From positions 1-7,550 of the forward strand of contig JBNAWC010000054.1 in NCBI GenBank assembly GCA_049700035.1: a stretch of DNA of 7,550 nt, written 5' to 3'. The notes under the pieces are model-generated. The model did not search any database. It had not been told where the DNA came from and saw nothing but the letters and a program-made list of their open reading frames with translations. The position numbers were made by a program, and so were the translations under genes. Shown piece by piece: positions 1 through 6,058 of this stretch. Origin of the DNA: JAVZLQ01 sp049700035. Its GTDB lineage: Archaea > Thermoproteota > Bathyarchaeia > Bathyarchaeales > Bathycorpusculaceae. Every line of letters begins with the position of its first letter. The stretch's first letter is position 1.

Positions 1-53
1 CGGTTGTAGTGTGGTCTTCGGCCACGCGAAGCCGGGAAAGCTGGCAGCCCCAC
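1..53 (+). rRNA. rrf: 5S ribosomal RNA, 3' portion (5' end outside window)
   Basis: The first ~50 bases read like the 3' third of a 5S rRNA. The order GTAGTGTGG, short loop, CCACGCGAAG, GGGAA and a closing GGCAGCC segment parallels the well-known bacterial order GUAGUGUGG, loop, CCAUGCGAGAG, GGGAA, CUGCCAGG. Folding supports it: 1-5 pair with 30-34 and 9-15 pair with 21-27 around a five-base CUUCG loop. Between the two helices lie GTA on one side and GA on the other, as in loop E. The last ~10 bases would be the 3' strand of helix I, but its partner is outside the window, so the exact end (about 51-54) is uncertain. No 16S, 23S or tRNA gene is visible next to it, fitting archaea with an unlinked 5S gene, although the upstream side cannot be seen. 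Confidence 0.78.
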
Positions 54-71
54 TTTGATTTTATGTGTTTT
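54..71 (+). terminator. T-rich tract after 5S rRNA
   Basis: Just after the 5S end there are T-runs (TTT, TTTT, TTTT) within 18 bases. Archaeal RNA polymerase commonly terminates at oligo-T without a hairpin, so this is a reasonable terminator for the 5S transcript. It is a composition-based call only. Confidence 0.4.
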
Positions 72-80
72 GAACGAATG

Positions 81-88
81 TTTAAATT
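81..88 (+). promoter_or_regulatory. Candidate TATA box for the TauE/SafE gene
   Basis: TTTAAATT lies 63 bases before the ATG at 151. A start about 25 bases downstream would fall near 110, giving a leader of roughly 40 nt that contains the GGTGA site. The match is modest and the surrounding DNA is AT-rich. Confidence 0.4.
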
Positions 89-138
89 AGAGTTGCGCAC
101 ACCGTATTGTTCCTTTAAGGATGAGTATTAGAGGGCTT

Positions 139-143
139 GGTGA
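139..143 (+). promoter_or_regulatory. Shine-Dalgarno GGTGA that sets the start at 151
   Basis: GGTGA is complementary to the AUCACC end of archaeal 16S rRNA and ends 7 nt before the ATG at 151. The in-frame ATG at 121 has only AAGG directly against it, too close to act as a ribosome site, so 151 is preferred. Confidence 0.6.
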
Positions 144-150
144 CATTCGC

Positions 151-948
151 ATGTGGGAGTGGTTGCTTCCGCTGTTCGGTTTCTTGATAAGTATAGCTGC
201 TTCCTTGACTGGTGTTGGAGGCGGCATATTTATCGTGCCACTTTTAACGCTTCTTTACAACTTTGAACCAGTAGTGGCAATTGGCACAAGTTTAGCCACA
301 ATCATAATCACTTCCATAGCTTCTTCGGCAAATTACCTGAAACAGAACCGCGTTTATGTCAAGGCTGGACTGGTTTTGGCTTGCGCCACAACTCCTGGAG
401 GCTACGTGGGTGCGGCGATTACGGCTGTTCCAGAAGTGAAAACGTGGCTCGGCGTAATTTTCGGCGTCTTCCTAATCATCGTTGCAGCGCAGATGATTTA
501 CAAGGCTCTGTCCACAAAGTCTGTTAAGAGCTGCAGTGTTGTCGATGCCGCCTTTGAGAAGGCGCTTCTGAAGGACTATAGGAAAATGCTTTCTGGCTTG
601 TTTTTGGGTTTCCTCGGAGGAATAGCTTCTGGGCTGCTTGGCATAGGCGGAGGAACGGTTCTTGTGCCAGTCATGTGTTACGCGCTTGACTTTCCAATTC
701 ATTTTGCCATACCTACATCTATGTTTATCATGATTTTCACGTCGATGTCTGGTGTTTTTAATCATTTGCAACAGGGAAACGTTAATGCTATTTATGCCGT
801 TTATCTTGGAGTCGGAGCGGTTGTCGGCGCTCAGGTTGGCGCTTATGCAAGTAGGAAACTTTCAAGTAGAAACTTGAGGCTGGTGTTTGCTGCAATGCTT
901 ATTGTCTCAAGTATAAACATGATACTGAAGAACTTGCATTACATTTAG
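151..948 (+). CDS. TauE/SafE-family (DUF81) membrane permease
   Basis: A polytopic inner-membrane protein of 265 aa from the preferred start (275 aa from ATG 121). It has the family hallmark of two similar halves. The first has a glycine cluster GVGGG at residues 21-25 followed by an IVP motif and, about 40 residues on, LKQNRV. The second repeats this as GIGGG at 164-168, LVP and LQQGNV. Hydrophobic stretches are consistent with about eight helices split by a polar segment around 120-150. Family members are linked to export or uptake of sulfite, sulfonates or other small organosulfur anions, but many have no proven substrate. Nothing nearby (no sulfur-metabolism gene) indicates one here. It sits alone between the 5S gene and the promoter of the DUF1512 unit, so it is probably monocistronic. 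Family call firm; substrate unknown. Confidence 0.9.
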   Translation: MWEWLLPLFGFLISIAASLTGVGGGIFIVPLLTLLYNFEPVVAIGTSLATIIITSIASSANYLKQNRVYVKAGLVLACATTPGGYVGAAITAVPEVKTWLGVIFGVFLIIVAAQMIYKALSTKSVKSCSVVDAAFEKALLKDYRKMLSGLFLGFLGGIASGLLGIGGGTVLVPVMCYALDFPIHFAIPTSMFIMIFTSMSGVFNHLQQGNVNAIYAVYLGVGAVVGAQVGAYASRKLSSRNLRLVFAAMLIVSSINMILKNLHYI

Positions 949-981
949 GCTTATGCGTGTATTTTACTTGGAGTATCCTAA

Positions 982-990
982 AATTTATAA
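982..990 (+). promoter_or_regulatory. TATA box for the DUF1512 / zinc-ribbon unit
   Basis: AATTTATAA is a good archaeal TATA-like element. Transcription would start near 1012, just ahead of the AGGTGA site and about 20 nt before the GTG at 1032. An ATG at 957 opens the same frame but lies upstream of this box, so it would not be transcribed from here. Confidence 0.6.
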
Positions 991-1015
991 CTAAGCGTTT
1001 GATAGTTTCTCGAAA

Positions 1016-1021
1016 AGGTGA
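1016..1021 (+). promoter_or_regulatory. Shine-Dalgarno AGGTGA for the GTG start at 1032
   Basis: A six-base match to the anti-Shine-Dalgarno sequence ends 10 nt before GTG 1032. The next in-frame ATG (1068) has no comparable site. This argues for a GTG start and a 374-aa protein. Confidence 0.6.
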
Positions 1022-1031
1022 GCTGATAGTA

Positions 1032-2156
1032 GTGTTTGAAGCAGCTACGCTGTTTGAAACGATATTTATGCAAATTGACATTCAACAGGTTCTAAGCCTA
1101 CTCTTCTACATCGTATTCATAGTCTTCATTTTTTATGGGCAGAGAATCCAAATGTATGTTATGCTTAGGGAGGTTGAAGGTTCACTTTTTAAGCTTAAAT
1201 ACATAAAAGATGAGGGCAGAAAAATCGCCATAGAAACAATCAAGGAGATTGGAAAGCCGCAGTCAGACCCCACGGCTAGGGTTGACAGGTTCCTTGAATA
1301 TTTTACGATATCGCCTCAAAGCCTTGACCCAGCAGGCGTTGTTTGGAAGCTTGAACATATCCTCGACGTGAGGGATGCACGTTTTAAGGATGAAGTTAAG
1401 CTTATGGCGCCTTCAGCTGACGAGACACAAGCTAACAATTTGGAGAATACACTTGAAGCGGCGATGGCTTTAAACTACATTTACAAGGTTATAAGGCACT
1501 ATTATCTGCTTGGCAAGAAAACATTAAGCCTATACGTAATAATGCAGTTACAGATGATACTGCCCCTAGTAATGCGCGAGGCAGAAGCCTACGCAAGCGC
1601 GTTAAAGGCTTTTGCGTATGGACAACCAATAGGCGACGGTGCAGGCGCATTAGTTGCAGCAAAATTAATGCGGGGATACGAGACAAGAAAAGTTCCTAAA
1701 GACTGTATTGTCGCAACAGTGCCGATAGAAGGACGAACAGCCTTTGTGATTAAGGCTGAAGGACCAGGCGGAAATGTTGGTAAGATAGGCGACGCCATAA
1801 AGACGATTATTGAGGAGAATGAGGGAAAAATTGCCACAATAATAATGATTGACGCGGCAGTGAAGTTGGAAGGCGAGGATGTCGGCGAGGTTGCTGAAGG
1901 TGTCGGCGCAGCAATAGGCGGTCCAGGCGTAGACCAGTTTAAGATTGAGGAGTCTATTTTGAAGTATCGTATACCGATAAATGCTGTTATAATTAAGGAG
2001 GATATTGGGGACGCTGTTTCGCCTATGCGCAAGGAGATTTTTGAGGCGACTGATAAAGCCATAGAGCGTGTGAAGCAGGTTATTTTGGAGAAGACGAAAG
2101 AAGGAGATAAGGTGATTATTGCTGGGGTTGGCAACACCATTGGGATTGGTCAGTGA
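1032..2156 (+). CDS. DUF1512-family membrane-anchored protein of unknown function
   Basis: A 374-aa protein from GTG 1032, close to the ~370 residues I recall for the archaeal DUF1512 family. A single hydrophobic helix (about residues 18-36) is followed by a basic/polar region, suggesting an N-terminal anchor with a cytoplasmic body. The middle (about 60-200) is helical and charged. The C-terminal half is rich in glycine turns between predicted strands: GPGGNVG at 244-250, GGPGVD at 296-301 and a terminal GVGNTIGIG. This looks like an alpha/beta globular, possibly ligand-binding, domain, but I recognise no catalytic motif. It is followed after 10 nt by a two-helix zinc-ribbon protein, so the two are probably co-transcribed and may act together at the membrane. 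ATG 957 would extend the protein by 25 residues but conflicts with the promoter. Family recalled from sequence character; function unknown. Confidence 0.82.
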   Translation: MFEAATLFETIFMQIDIQQVLSLLFYIVFIVFIFYGQRIQMYVMLREVEGSLFKLKYIKDEGRKIAIETIKEIGKPQSDPTARVDRFLEYFTISPQSLDPAGVVWKLEHILDVRDARFKDEVKLMAPSADETQANNLENTLEAAMALNYIYKVIRHYYLLGKKTLSLYVIMQLQMILPLVMREAEAYASALKAFAYGQPIGDGAGALVAAKLMRGYETRKVPKDCIVATVPIEGRTAFVIKAEGPGGNVGKIGDAIKTIIEENEGKIATIIMIDAAVKLEGEDVGEVAEGVGAAIGGPGVDQFKIEESILKYRIPINAVIIKEDIGDAVSPMRKEIFEATDKAIERVKQVILEKTKEGDKVIIAGVGNTIGIGQ

Positions 2157-2160
2157 GGAG
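2153..2160 (+). promoter_or_regulatory. Shine-Dalgarno overlapping the upstream stop codon
   Basis: GTGAGGAG spans the TGA stop of the DUF1512 gene (2154-2156) and ends 6 nt before ATG 2167. It supports that ATG over an in-frame ATG at 2119 inside the upstream gene, and suggests translational coupling. Confidence 0.55.
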
Positions 2161-2166
2161 AGCGAA

Positions 2167-2577
2167 ATGAGTAAGGCGTCATCGTCTCAGGCGACAAAAA
2201 TTTCTTCGTTTGTTTTAATGATAATTTTTGTGTTGCTGGCTTTATCTTTGGCTGCTCTTGTCTTGGCTTTACAAGCGTTTGGTTATGGCGAAGATATAAC
2301 TGCGGGATATCTGCTTCTTATAGGCTTTATAGGTGTGGCTTTATCTACTTATGTGCTAATGCAGATGCGAAGAAGGTTGATGCGTTTGAAGATTTCGACT
2401 CCGCCGATAACCACGACTATTGAGTGTAAGAAGTGTGGCTTCAAAAGTGTTCGTGAGTTCCAGCGTGGCGATTACATTTTCAAGGAAGTTGAGCCCTGCC
2501 AGAAATGCAACGATAGGATGTTGATAACGGCTATTTATAGGGAAGTTCGGGAAAAAGAGCGTGAAGGCTACTTTTAG
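2167..2577 (+). CDS. Small membrane protein: two TM helices plus C-terminal zinc ribbon
   Basis: A 136-aa protein. Two hydrophobic segments (about residues 12-36 and 45-66) form a hairpin, then RRRLMR marks the likely cytoplasmic side. The C-terminal domain carries two CxxC pairs, C87/C90 (ECKKCGF) and C111/C114 (PCQKCN), separated by 20 residues. This is a classic zinc-ribbon layout that should bind one zinc ion. By the positive-inside rule both termini face the cytoplasm. I recognise no named family and assign no reaction; such modules often mediate protein or nucleic-acid contacts. Its place 10 nt behind the DUF1512 gene, with a ribosome site spanning that gene's stop codon, points to a shared operon and perhaps a shared membrane complex. 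The 3' end overlaps the convergent map gene by 4 nt. Confidence 0.85.
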   Translation: MSKASSSQATKISSFVLMIIFVLLALSLAALVLALQAFGYGEDITAGYLLLIGFIGVALSTYVLMQMRRRLMRLKISTPPITTTIECKKCGFKSVREFQRGDYIFKEVEPCQKCNDRMLITAIYREVREKEREGYF

Positions 2578-3479
2578 GTTAGGATTGACGCGCCGTTTTC
2601 CGTGACTAAAACTGTGTGCTCTGCTTGAGCTACGGGTTTTCTGCTAACTTCAATGAAAACTGGATAACCCATAAGCGCCTTTGAAGATAGAAGTTCCTTG
2701 AAGGCTTGAGCGTAATGCTCTTTCGATATTGCCTTCTGTAGCCAACGTTCAGTGAACGGCAAAGTTCTAAAGTTTTCTTCTATATACTTGAGAAGTTGCC
2801 TTGCATAAGGGTTTTTCAGCAGTCGCGACTTGACAAAGCGAAATATTGTCACTTCTTCTCCATTTTCAACACGCCCAACAGCTTCTGGGAAGGTAACGAA
2901 GGGTTCTATGGCGTATACTCCTCCAAGCTTGATTTTTGCTAGTGATAACTGTGAAACGTTTGGTATTGATGTGCCAGCATGCACAAGATAACGCCCAACC
3001 TGATGTCCAGTCAAGTTTGAGATTGGCTTCAAGCCCCTCGACTTTATTGTCTTTTCGATTACTGCTCCTATTTTTGAAGTTGGCGTTTCTGGGCGGATGT
3101 TGGCTATTGCTTCTTTTAGGGCTTGTTCAGCTGTTTCAACGAGGCAGCTGTATTCTTGGTTGAAGCAAACGGTTACGGCGGTGTCTGTCACGTAGCCGTC
3201 AACATGCGCTCCGATGTCGATTTTCACTATGGAGTTTTTTGGGATTATCCGCTTGTCGTTTGGCGGTGATGTGTAATGTGCTGCTATTTCGTTTATTGAT
3301 ATGTTGCATGGAAAAGCTGGTTTTGCGCCTTTCTCCATTATTGTTTTTTCAGCTTTTTCGCAAACTTCTATTATGGGCATTTCTTCGCGAACAAAATTTC
3401 GCATTATCTCGCGTGTTTCACGTAGGATTTTGCCAGAAAGCCTAAACTTCTCTATCGCCTCATCGTCGTATTGGCTCAT
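2574..3479 (-). CDS. map: Methionine aminopeptidase, type II (archaeal/eukaryotic)
   Basis: Removes the initiator methionine from nascent proteins in the cytoplasm using a two-metal centre. The protein is 301 aa from ATG 3479, about the length of other archaeal type II enzymes. All five metal ligands of the pita-bread fold are visible: D88 and D99 (IDIGAHVDGYVTD), H159 (LTGHQVGRY), E192 (AIEPF) and E287 (QAEHTV). The spacing nearly matches the Pyrococcus furiosus enzyme (D82, D93, H153, E187, E280, from memory). The substrate-pocket H68 lies in the conserved SINEIAAHYT. The roughly 60-residue helical insert between the H159 and C-terminal E287 regions (about 222-282) marks type II. A GTG at 3488 would add three residues (with I and W) but more likely serves as part of a GTGAT ribosome site 4 nt before ATG 3479. 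It is divergent from the hydrolase gene and tail to tail with the zinc-ribbon gene. Confidence 0.97.
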   Translation of the reverse strand: MSQYDDEAIEKFRLSGKILRETREIMRNFVREEMPIIEVCEKAEKTIMEKGAKPAFPCNISINEIAAHYTSPPNDKRIIPKNSIVKIDIGAHVDGYVTDTAVTVCFNQEYSCLVETAEQALKEAIANIRPETPTSKIGAVIEKTIKSRGLKPISNLTGHQVGRYLVHAGTSIPNVSQLSLAKIKLGGVYAIEPFVTFPEAVGRVENGEEVTIFRFVKSRLLKNPYARQLLKYIEENFRTLPFTERWLQKAISKEHYAQAFKELLSSKALMGYPVFIEVSRKPVAQAEHTVLVTENGASILT

Positions 3480-3510
3480 CCAAATCACGCTATTTTTATT
3501 AACGCATAAT

Positions 3511-3517
3511 GATATAC
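3511..3517 (+). promoter_or_regulatory. Possible TATA box for the UPF0173 gene
   Basis: GATATAC lies so that transcription would start near 3540, just before GAGGTG at 3543-3548. It is a weak match but better placed for the plus-strand gene than the CTTTTAAAAG element. Confidence 0.3.
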
Positions 3518-3522
3518 CATAG

Positions 3523-3532
3523 CTTTTAAAAG
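3523..3532 (-). promoter_or_regulatory. Palindromic TATA-like box CTTTTAAAAG, probably for map
   Basis: A perfect 10-bp palindrome in the gap between map and the UPF0173 gene. On the minus strand it would start transcription near 3501, about 22 nt before ATG 3479, a normal archaeal spacing. On the plus strand the start would fall inside or after the GAGGTG ribosome site, so it fits the map direction better. Confidence 0.5.
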
Positions 3533-3542
3533 GGTTTAGTTT

Positions 3543-3548
3543 GAGGTG
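3543..3548 (+). promoter_or_regulatory. Shine-Dalgarno GAGGTG that points to the TTG start at 3557
   Basis: A six-base match to the anti-Shine-Dalgarno sequence ends 8 nt before TTG 3557. The alternative in-frame GTG 3548 overlaps the site itself and could not use it. An ATG at 3552 is in another frame and stops after a few codons. Confidence 0.6.
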
Positions 3549-3556
3549 TGCATGGT

Positions 3557-4228
3557 TTGGCTAAAATAACGTGGTTTGGACATGCAGCCTTCAAAGTGGA
3601 AATGGCAGACAAAATTGTTCTGGTTGACCCTTGGCTTGATGGAAATCCAACATCTCCAGTGAAGGCTTCTGAAATAACGAAGGCAGATATAGTTTATGTG
3701 ACGCATGACCATGGAGACCACTTGGGCGACGCAGTGAGTATCTGTAAAAGGACAAACGCCACTTTTGTTGGAACCTTTGAACTTGGCAACTATGCCCAAA
3801 ACGAAGGCGTGAAAAACGTTGTTGGATTAAACATCGGCGGAAGCGTGGAAGTTAAAGGCATACGCATACATGTTGTGCACGCTTTTCACACGGCTTCAAA
3901 GGGGGCGCCAACCGGCGTCGTAATAGAGGGCGAGGGAAAAAGTGTTTATCATGCTGGGGATACGGGCGTTTTCGGCGACATGCAAATAATCGGGGAACTT
4001 TACAAACCAGACGTTGCGCTTATTCCAATTGGCGGATACTACACTATGGGCGCCTTGGAAGCGGCAGAAGCTGTTAGACTCATTAAACCTAAAGCCGTTA
4101 TTCCAATGCATTATAGGACGTTTCCAGTTTTGGCGCAGTCAGCAGACGAGTTTGTTAAGCTCGTAAGCGAAAAAGCGCATAAAGTGAAGGTTGTTGTGCT
4201 AAAGCCTGGAGAAAGCTACCAGTTCTAG
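3557..4228 (+). CDS. UPF0173-type metal-dependent hydrolase (metallo-beta-lactamase fold)
   Basis: A soluble 223-aa protein from TTG 3557, beginning MAKITWFGHAAF as UPF0173 members typically do. The metallo-beta-lactamase signature HxHxDH is complete as THDHGDH, with H50, H52, D54 and H55. Downstream ligands are probably H111 (HAFHTA), D135 (YHAGDTGVFGD) and H185 (IPMHYRTFP). Together these would bind two metal ions, usually zinc. The short form without a C-terminal RNase beta-CASP domain separates it from archaeal RNase J and CPSF proteins. Family members such as YtkL- or UlaG-like enzymes are annotated as hydrolases, mostly without a known substrate; a phosphodiester, lactone or other ester is possible. 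It is transcribed alone between two minus-strand genes. The start choice rests on the GAGGTG site; GTG 3548 would add three residues. Confidence 0.9.
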   Translation: MAKITWFGHAAFKVEMADKIVLVDPWLDGNPTSPVKASEITKADIVYVTHDHGDHLGDAVSICKRTNATFVGTFELGNYAQNEGVKNVVGLNIGGSVEVKGIRIHVVHAFHTASKGAPTGVVIEGEGKSVYHAGDTGVFGDMQIIGELYKPDVALIPIGGYYTMGALEAAEAVRLIKPKAVIPMHYRTFPVLAQSADEFVKLVSEKAHKVKVVVLKPGESYQF

Positions 4229-4812
4229 GCTTTAGGCTTAAGCACTTTTGGCTCAAGCGTTGCGAACTCGTTTCCGCCAAGATGGAAAATCATCTTCGCC
4301 TTTTCGAGGTTGTATACTCCATCAAATGTTCCCTTATCCGCGTAGGCTTCTACGATTTCGCCGACGAAAATCGTGTGGTCTCCAGTTGTAAACTGGTTTT
4401 GGAGCTTGCATTCCAAGTGGGCTATGCACTCCTTAATTATTGGCGCTTTCACCTTTCTGGCTGGTAAAGGCGTTAAACTGGCTTCTTTAAACTTGTCGTG
4501 TTCTCTTCCGCTTACAGCCCCGCAGAAGAAGGTTTCATCTAACATTTCTATCGTTGGGATGTTAACGACAAATTCTTTGCTTTCTTCGATTAGGCTGTGT
4601 AAGTGCCGACGTGGTGCAATGCTTACAGCCACCAGTGGTGGGTTAACTGATGTGGGCATAGCCCAAGCCAAAGTGATAATGTTTGGTTTTCCATTTTTTC
4701 CAACACATGACACAAGAACAGTGTGCATGGGATGCATCAGCCTTAAAGCGTTAGGCGGACTGACATCAACAACATCTTTCCCTTTCACATGCATTTCCAA
4801 TTCCTTCTCCAT
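4225..4812 (-). CDS. Flavin-reductase-like / flavoredoxin-type FMN-binding protein
   Basis: A 195-aa cytoplasmic protein with the FMN-binding split-barrel domain of the flavin reductase family. Recognisable blocks are PHP-like MHPMHTVLVSC (26-36), the flavin-contacting TLAWAMPTSVNPPL (47-60), the helix HLHSLIEESKEFVVNIP (70-86), SGREHDKF (101-108) and GDHTIFVGEIV (144-154). Archaeal relatives include flavoredoxins and the Archaeoglobus NAD(P)H:ferric-iron reductase type; which electron donor and acceptor apply here cannot be read from sequence. The ATG overlaps the TAA stop of trpS by one base (TAATG), and no good Shine-Dalgarno site precedes it, so translation is probably coupled to trpS. 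An in-frame ATG at residue 7 (4794) is an alternative start. No link between flavin chemistry and tryptophan charging is evident; the pairing may be simple operon sharing. Confidence 0.9.
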   Translation of the reverse strand: MEKELEMHVKGKDVVDVSPPNALRLMHPMHTVLVSCVGKNGKPNIITLAWAMPTSVNPPLVAVSIAPRRHLHSLIEESKEFVVNIPTIEMLDETFFCGAVSGREHDKFKEASLTPLPARKVKAPIIKECIAHLECKLQNQFTTGDHTIFVGEIVEAYADKGTFDGVYNLEKAKMIFHLGGNEFATLEPKVLKPKA

Positions 4813-5942
4813 TAACGTTTGATATGGAATTTTTCCACGATGTTTCGGGCTTTTTCCCGCTTCTTTTGATGTTCAGAAAGGAACTTGTTAACTCTTTCGG
4901 TTAGTTCTGTTTTGCATTCGCCGCAGAGGATTTCGCCTTTTCTGCATCGCCTCTCCCTCTCAAGAAGTTTCCTGTCGTCATCCTCAAAAAGGAAGTAGAA
5001 ATACTGGAAAACAGAGCATACGCTGGGGTCTCCGCCGAGCTTCCTCTGCTCCTCAACCGTCGCCCGCCCACCAGTAAAGGCGTTCCAAACCTTGCGCTTA
5101 ACAACATCTGGAGGGTCAACAGTGAAAATGGATGTTTCTGGCTCTGAAGCGCTCATTTTTCCGCCAACGCCCAAACCTGGCAAAAAGCGACAGTGAATCT
5201 GCGCTGGCTTGTAATAACCAAGTTTTGGAGCCACATCACGCGTTATGCGCCAATACGGGTCCTGGTCAATGGCGGCTGGAATCAATGCTGGAACGTTTTC
5301 GCCAGTCAACTTGGCGTGGATAAAGCATGGAACTGCTTGTATTGCTGGCCAGAAAATCCAGCCTATGTTTGTGCTTTCTTGAAAGCCGAATGTGGCTTTT
5401 GCTGTTGAGTATGTTATGCGTTTTGCAACTTCAAGGGCTATGTCATAAAGCAAGTCGATGTCTTGAACATCAAATATTATGAAGGTGTTTTCTGGTTTGA
5501 AGCCTAACGCTATCAAATCCAAGGCGTTTTCATAAGCGAAATTCGTTGTCTCCTTAAGCCCAAGCGCATCATCAACAACAAACTTTTCATCGTCAGTCAT
5601 TTGAAAATAAAGCCTAGTGCCAAATTTCTCTTGCAGGTGCCTAGTGAAAATCCATGGAACAAGATGCCCAATGTGAACTGGACCTGAAGGACCCCGACCA
5701 GTGTATAGGACGAATTTTACTCCTTTCTCGTAGAGGTCTAAAACAGTGTCCAAGTCGCGGTGCGAAAAGAAAAGCCTTCGCCTAAGCTGAAGATGAAGCT
5801 CACCAGTGTGCTTCGCTATTTTCTGCAGTAACTCGTCTGTTAGGGGTTGCGTTCCAAACTCGCGTATTAAGCGTTCATAGTCAACTTTGCCCCTAACTTC
5901 CCAAGGAGTTACAACCATCTCGTTTTTATTTTCGCCAGACAA
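4812..5942 (-). CDS. trpS: Tryptophanyl-tRNA synthetase (archaeal/eukaryotic type)
   Basis: A class Ic synthetase that charges tRNA-Trp. At 376 aa from TTG 5942 it has the archaeal length. The N-terminal TPWEV (12-16) is typical of archaeal/eukaryotic TrpRS. The Rossmann-fold signature is intact as HIGH (90-93, in GPSGPVHIGHLVPW), and KMSAS (262-266) completes the ATP site. MTDDEKF (115-121) and the tryptophan-pocket segments around 186-235 (FGFQES, AIDQDPYWR) also agree. A C-terminal segment has C333, C340 and C343, then a charged helical tail. Start choice is uncertain: TTG 5942 lacks a well-placed ribosome site, and the first in-frame ATG (5918, residue 9) would leave MVVTPWEV, also acceptable. 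An in-frame stop at 5964-5966 excludes longer forms. The next gene overlaps its stop by 1 nt. Confidence 0.97.
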   Translation of the reverse strand: MSGENKNEMVVTPWEVRGKVDYERLIREFGTQPLTDELLQKIAKHTGELHLQLRRRLFFSHRDLDTVLDLYEKGVKFVLYTGRGPSGPVHIGHLVPWIFTRHLQEKFGTRLYFQMTDDEKFVVDDALGLKETTNFAYENALDLIALGFKPENTFIIFDVQDIDLLYDIALEVAKRITYSTAKATFGFQESTNIGWIFWPAIQAVPCFIHAKLTGENVPALIPAAIDQDPYWRITRDVAPKLGYYKPAQIHCRFLPGLGVGGKMSASEPETSIFTVDPPDVVKRKVWNAFTGGRATVEEQRKLGGDPSVCSVFQYFYFLFEDDDRKLLERERRCRKGEILCGECKTELTERVNKFLSEHQKKREKARNIVEKFHIKR

Positions 5943-5991
5943 GCCATGCGCCGCCCGAAGCTTTTAGCTCCTTATACAATCCGCAGAAAAC

Positions 5992-5999
5992 ATATTAAA
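5992..5999 (-). promoter_or_regulatory. Candidate TATA box for trpS
   Basis: On the minus strand this reads TTTAATAT. Transcription would begin near 5970, giving a leader of about 28 nt before TTG 5942. A second minus-strand TATA-like stretch lies over 6028-6036 and a third (TTGTATAAG, about 5970-5978) sits closer, so the true promoter cannot be fixed. Confidence 0.4.
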
Positions 6000-6028
6000 T
6001 TTTGTGTGAAATACACGCTGGGAATAAG

Positions 6029-6038
6029 CTATAAATAT
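6029..6038 (+). promoter_or_regulatory. Strong TATA-like box in the trpS-pheS intergenic region
   Basis: CTATAAATAT is the best TATA match in the window. On the plus strand, transcription would start near 6059, about 147 nt before pheS, giving a long leader. On the minus strand the same AT-rich stretch could also serve trpS. Confidence 0.5.
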
Positions 6039-6058
6039 GTTTTCACATTTCTTATTGT

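Noticed and set aside
1..53. 3' end of an SRP RNA or RNase P RNA.
   Set aside because: The universal RNase P ACAGAA segment and the SRP helix 8 motif are absent, whereas the order of stems and loop-E-like bases matches 5S rRNA.
1589..2140. A 183-aa minus-strand reading frame opposite the DUF1512 gene.
   Set aside because: It is fully antisense to a well-supported gene, has serine/proline/isoleucine-rich low-complexity composition, and shows no motif or ribosome site.
3548..3556. GTG 3548 as the start of the UPF0173 hydrolase.
   Set aside because: It overlaps the GAGGTG ribosome site and adds residues not typical of the family N-terminus.
4373..4822. A 149-aa plus-strand reading frame opposite the flavin-reductase-like gene.
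   Set aside because: It mirrors the codon pattern of the antisense gene, whose conserved motifs are clear; no recognisable domain.
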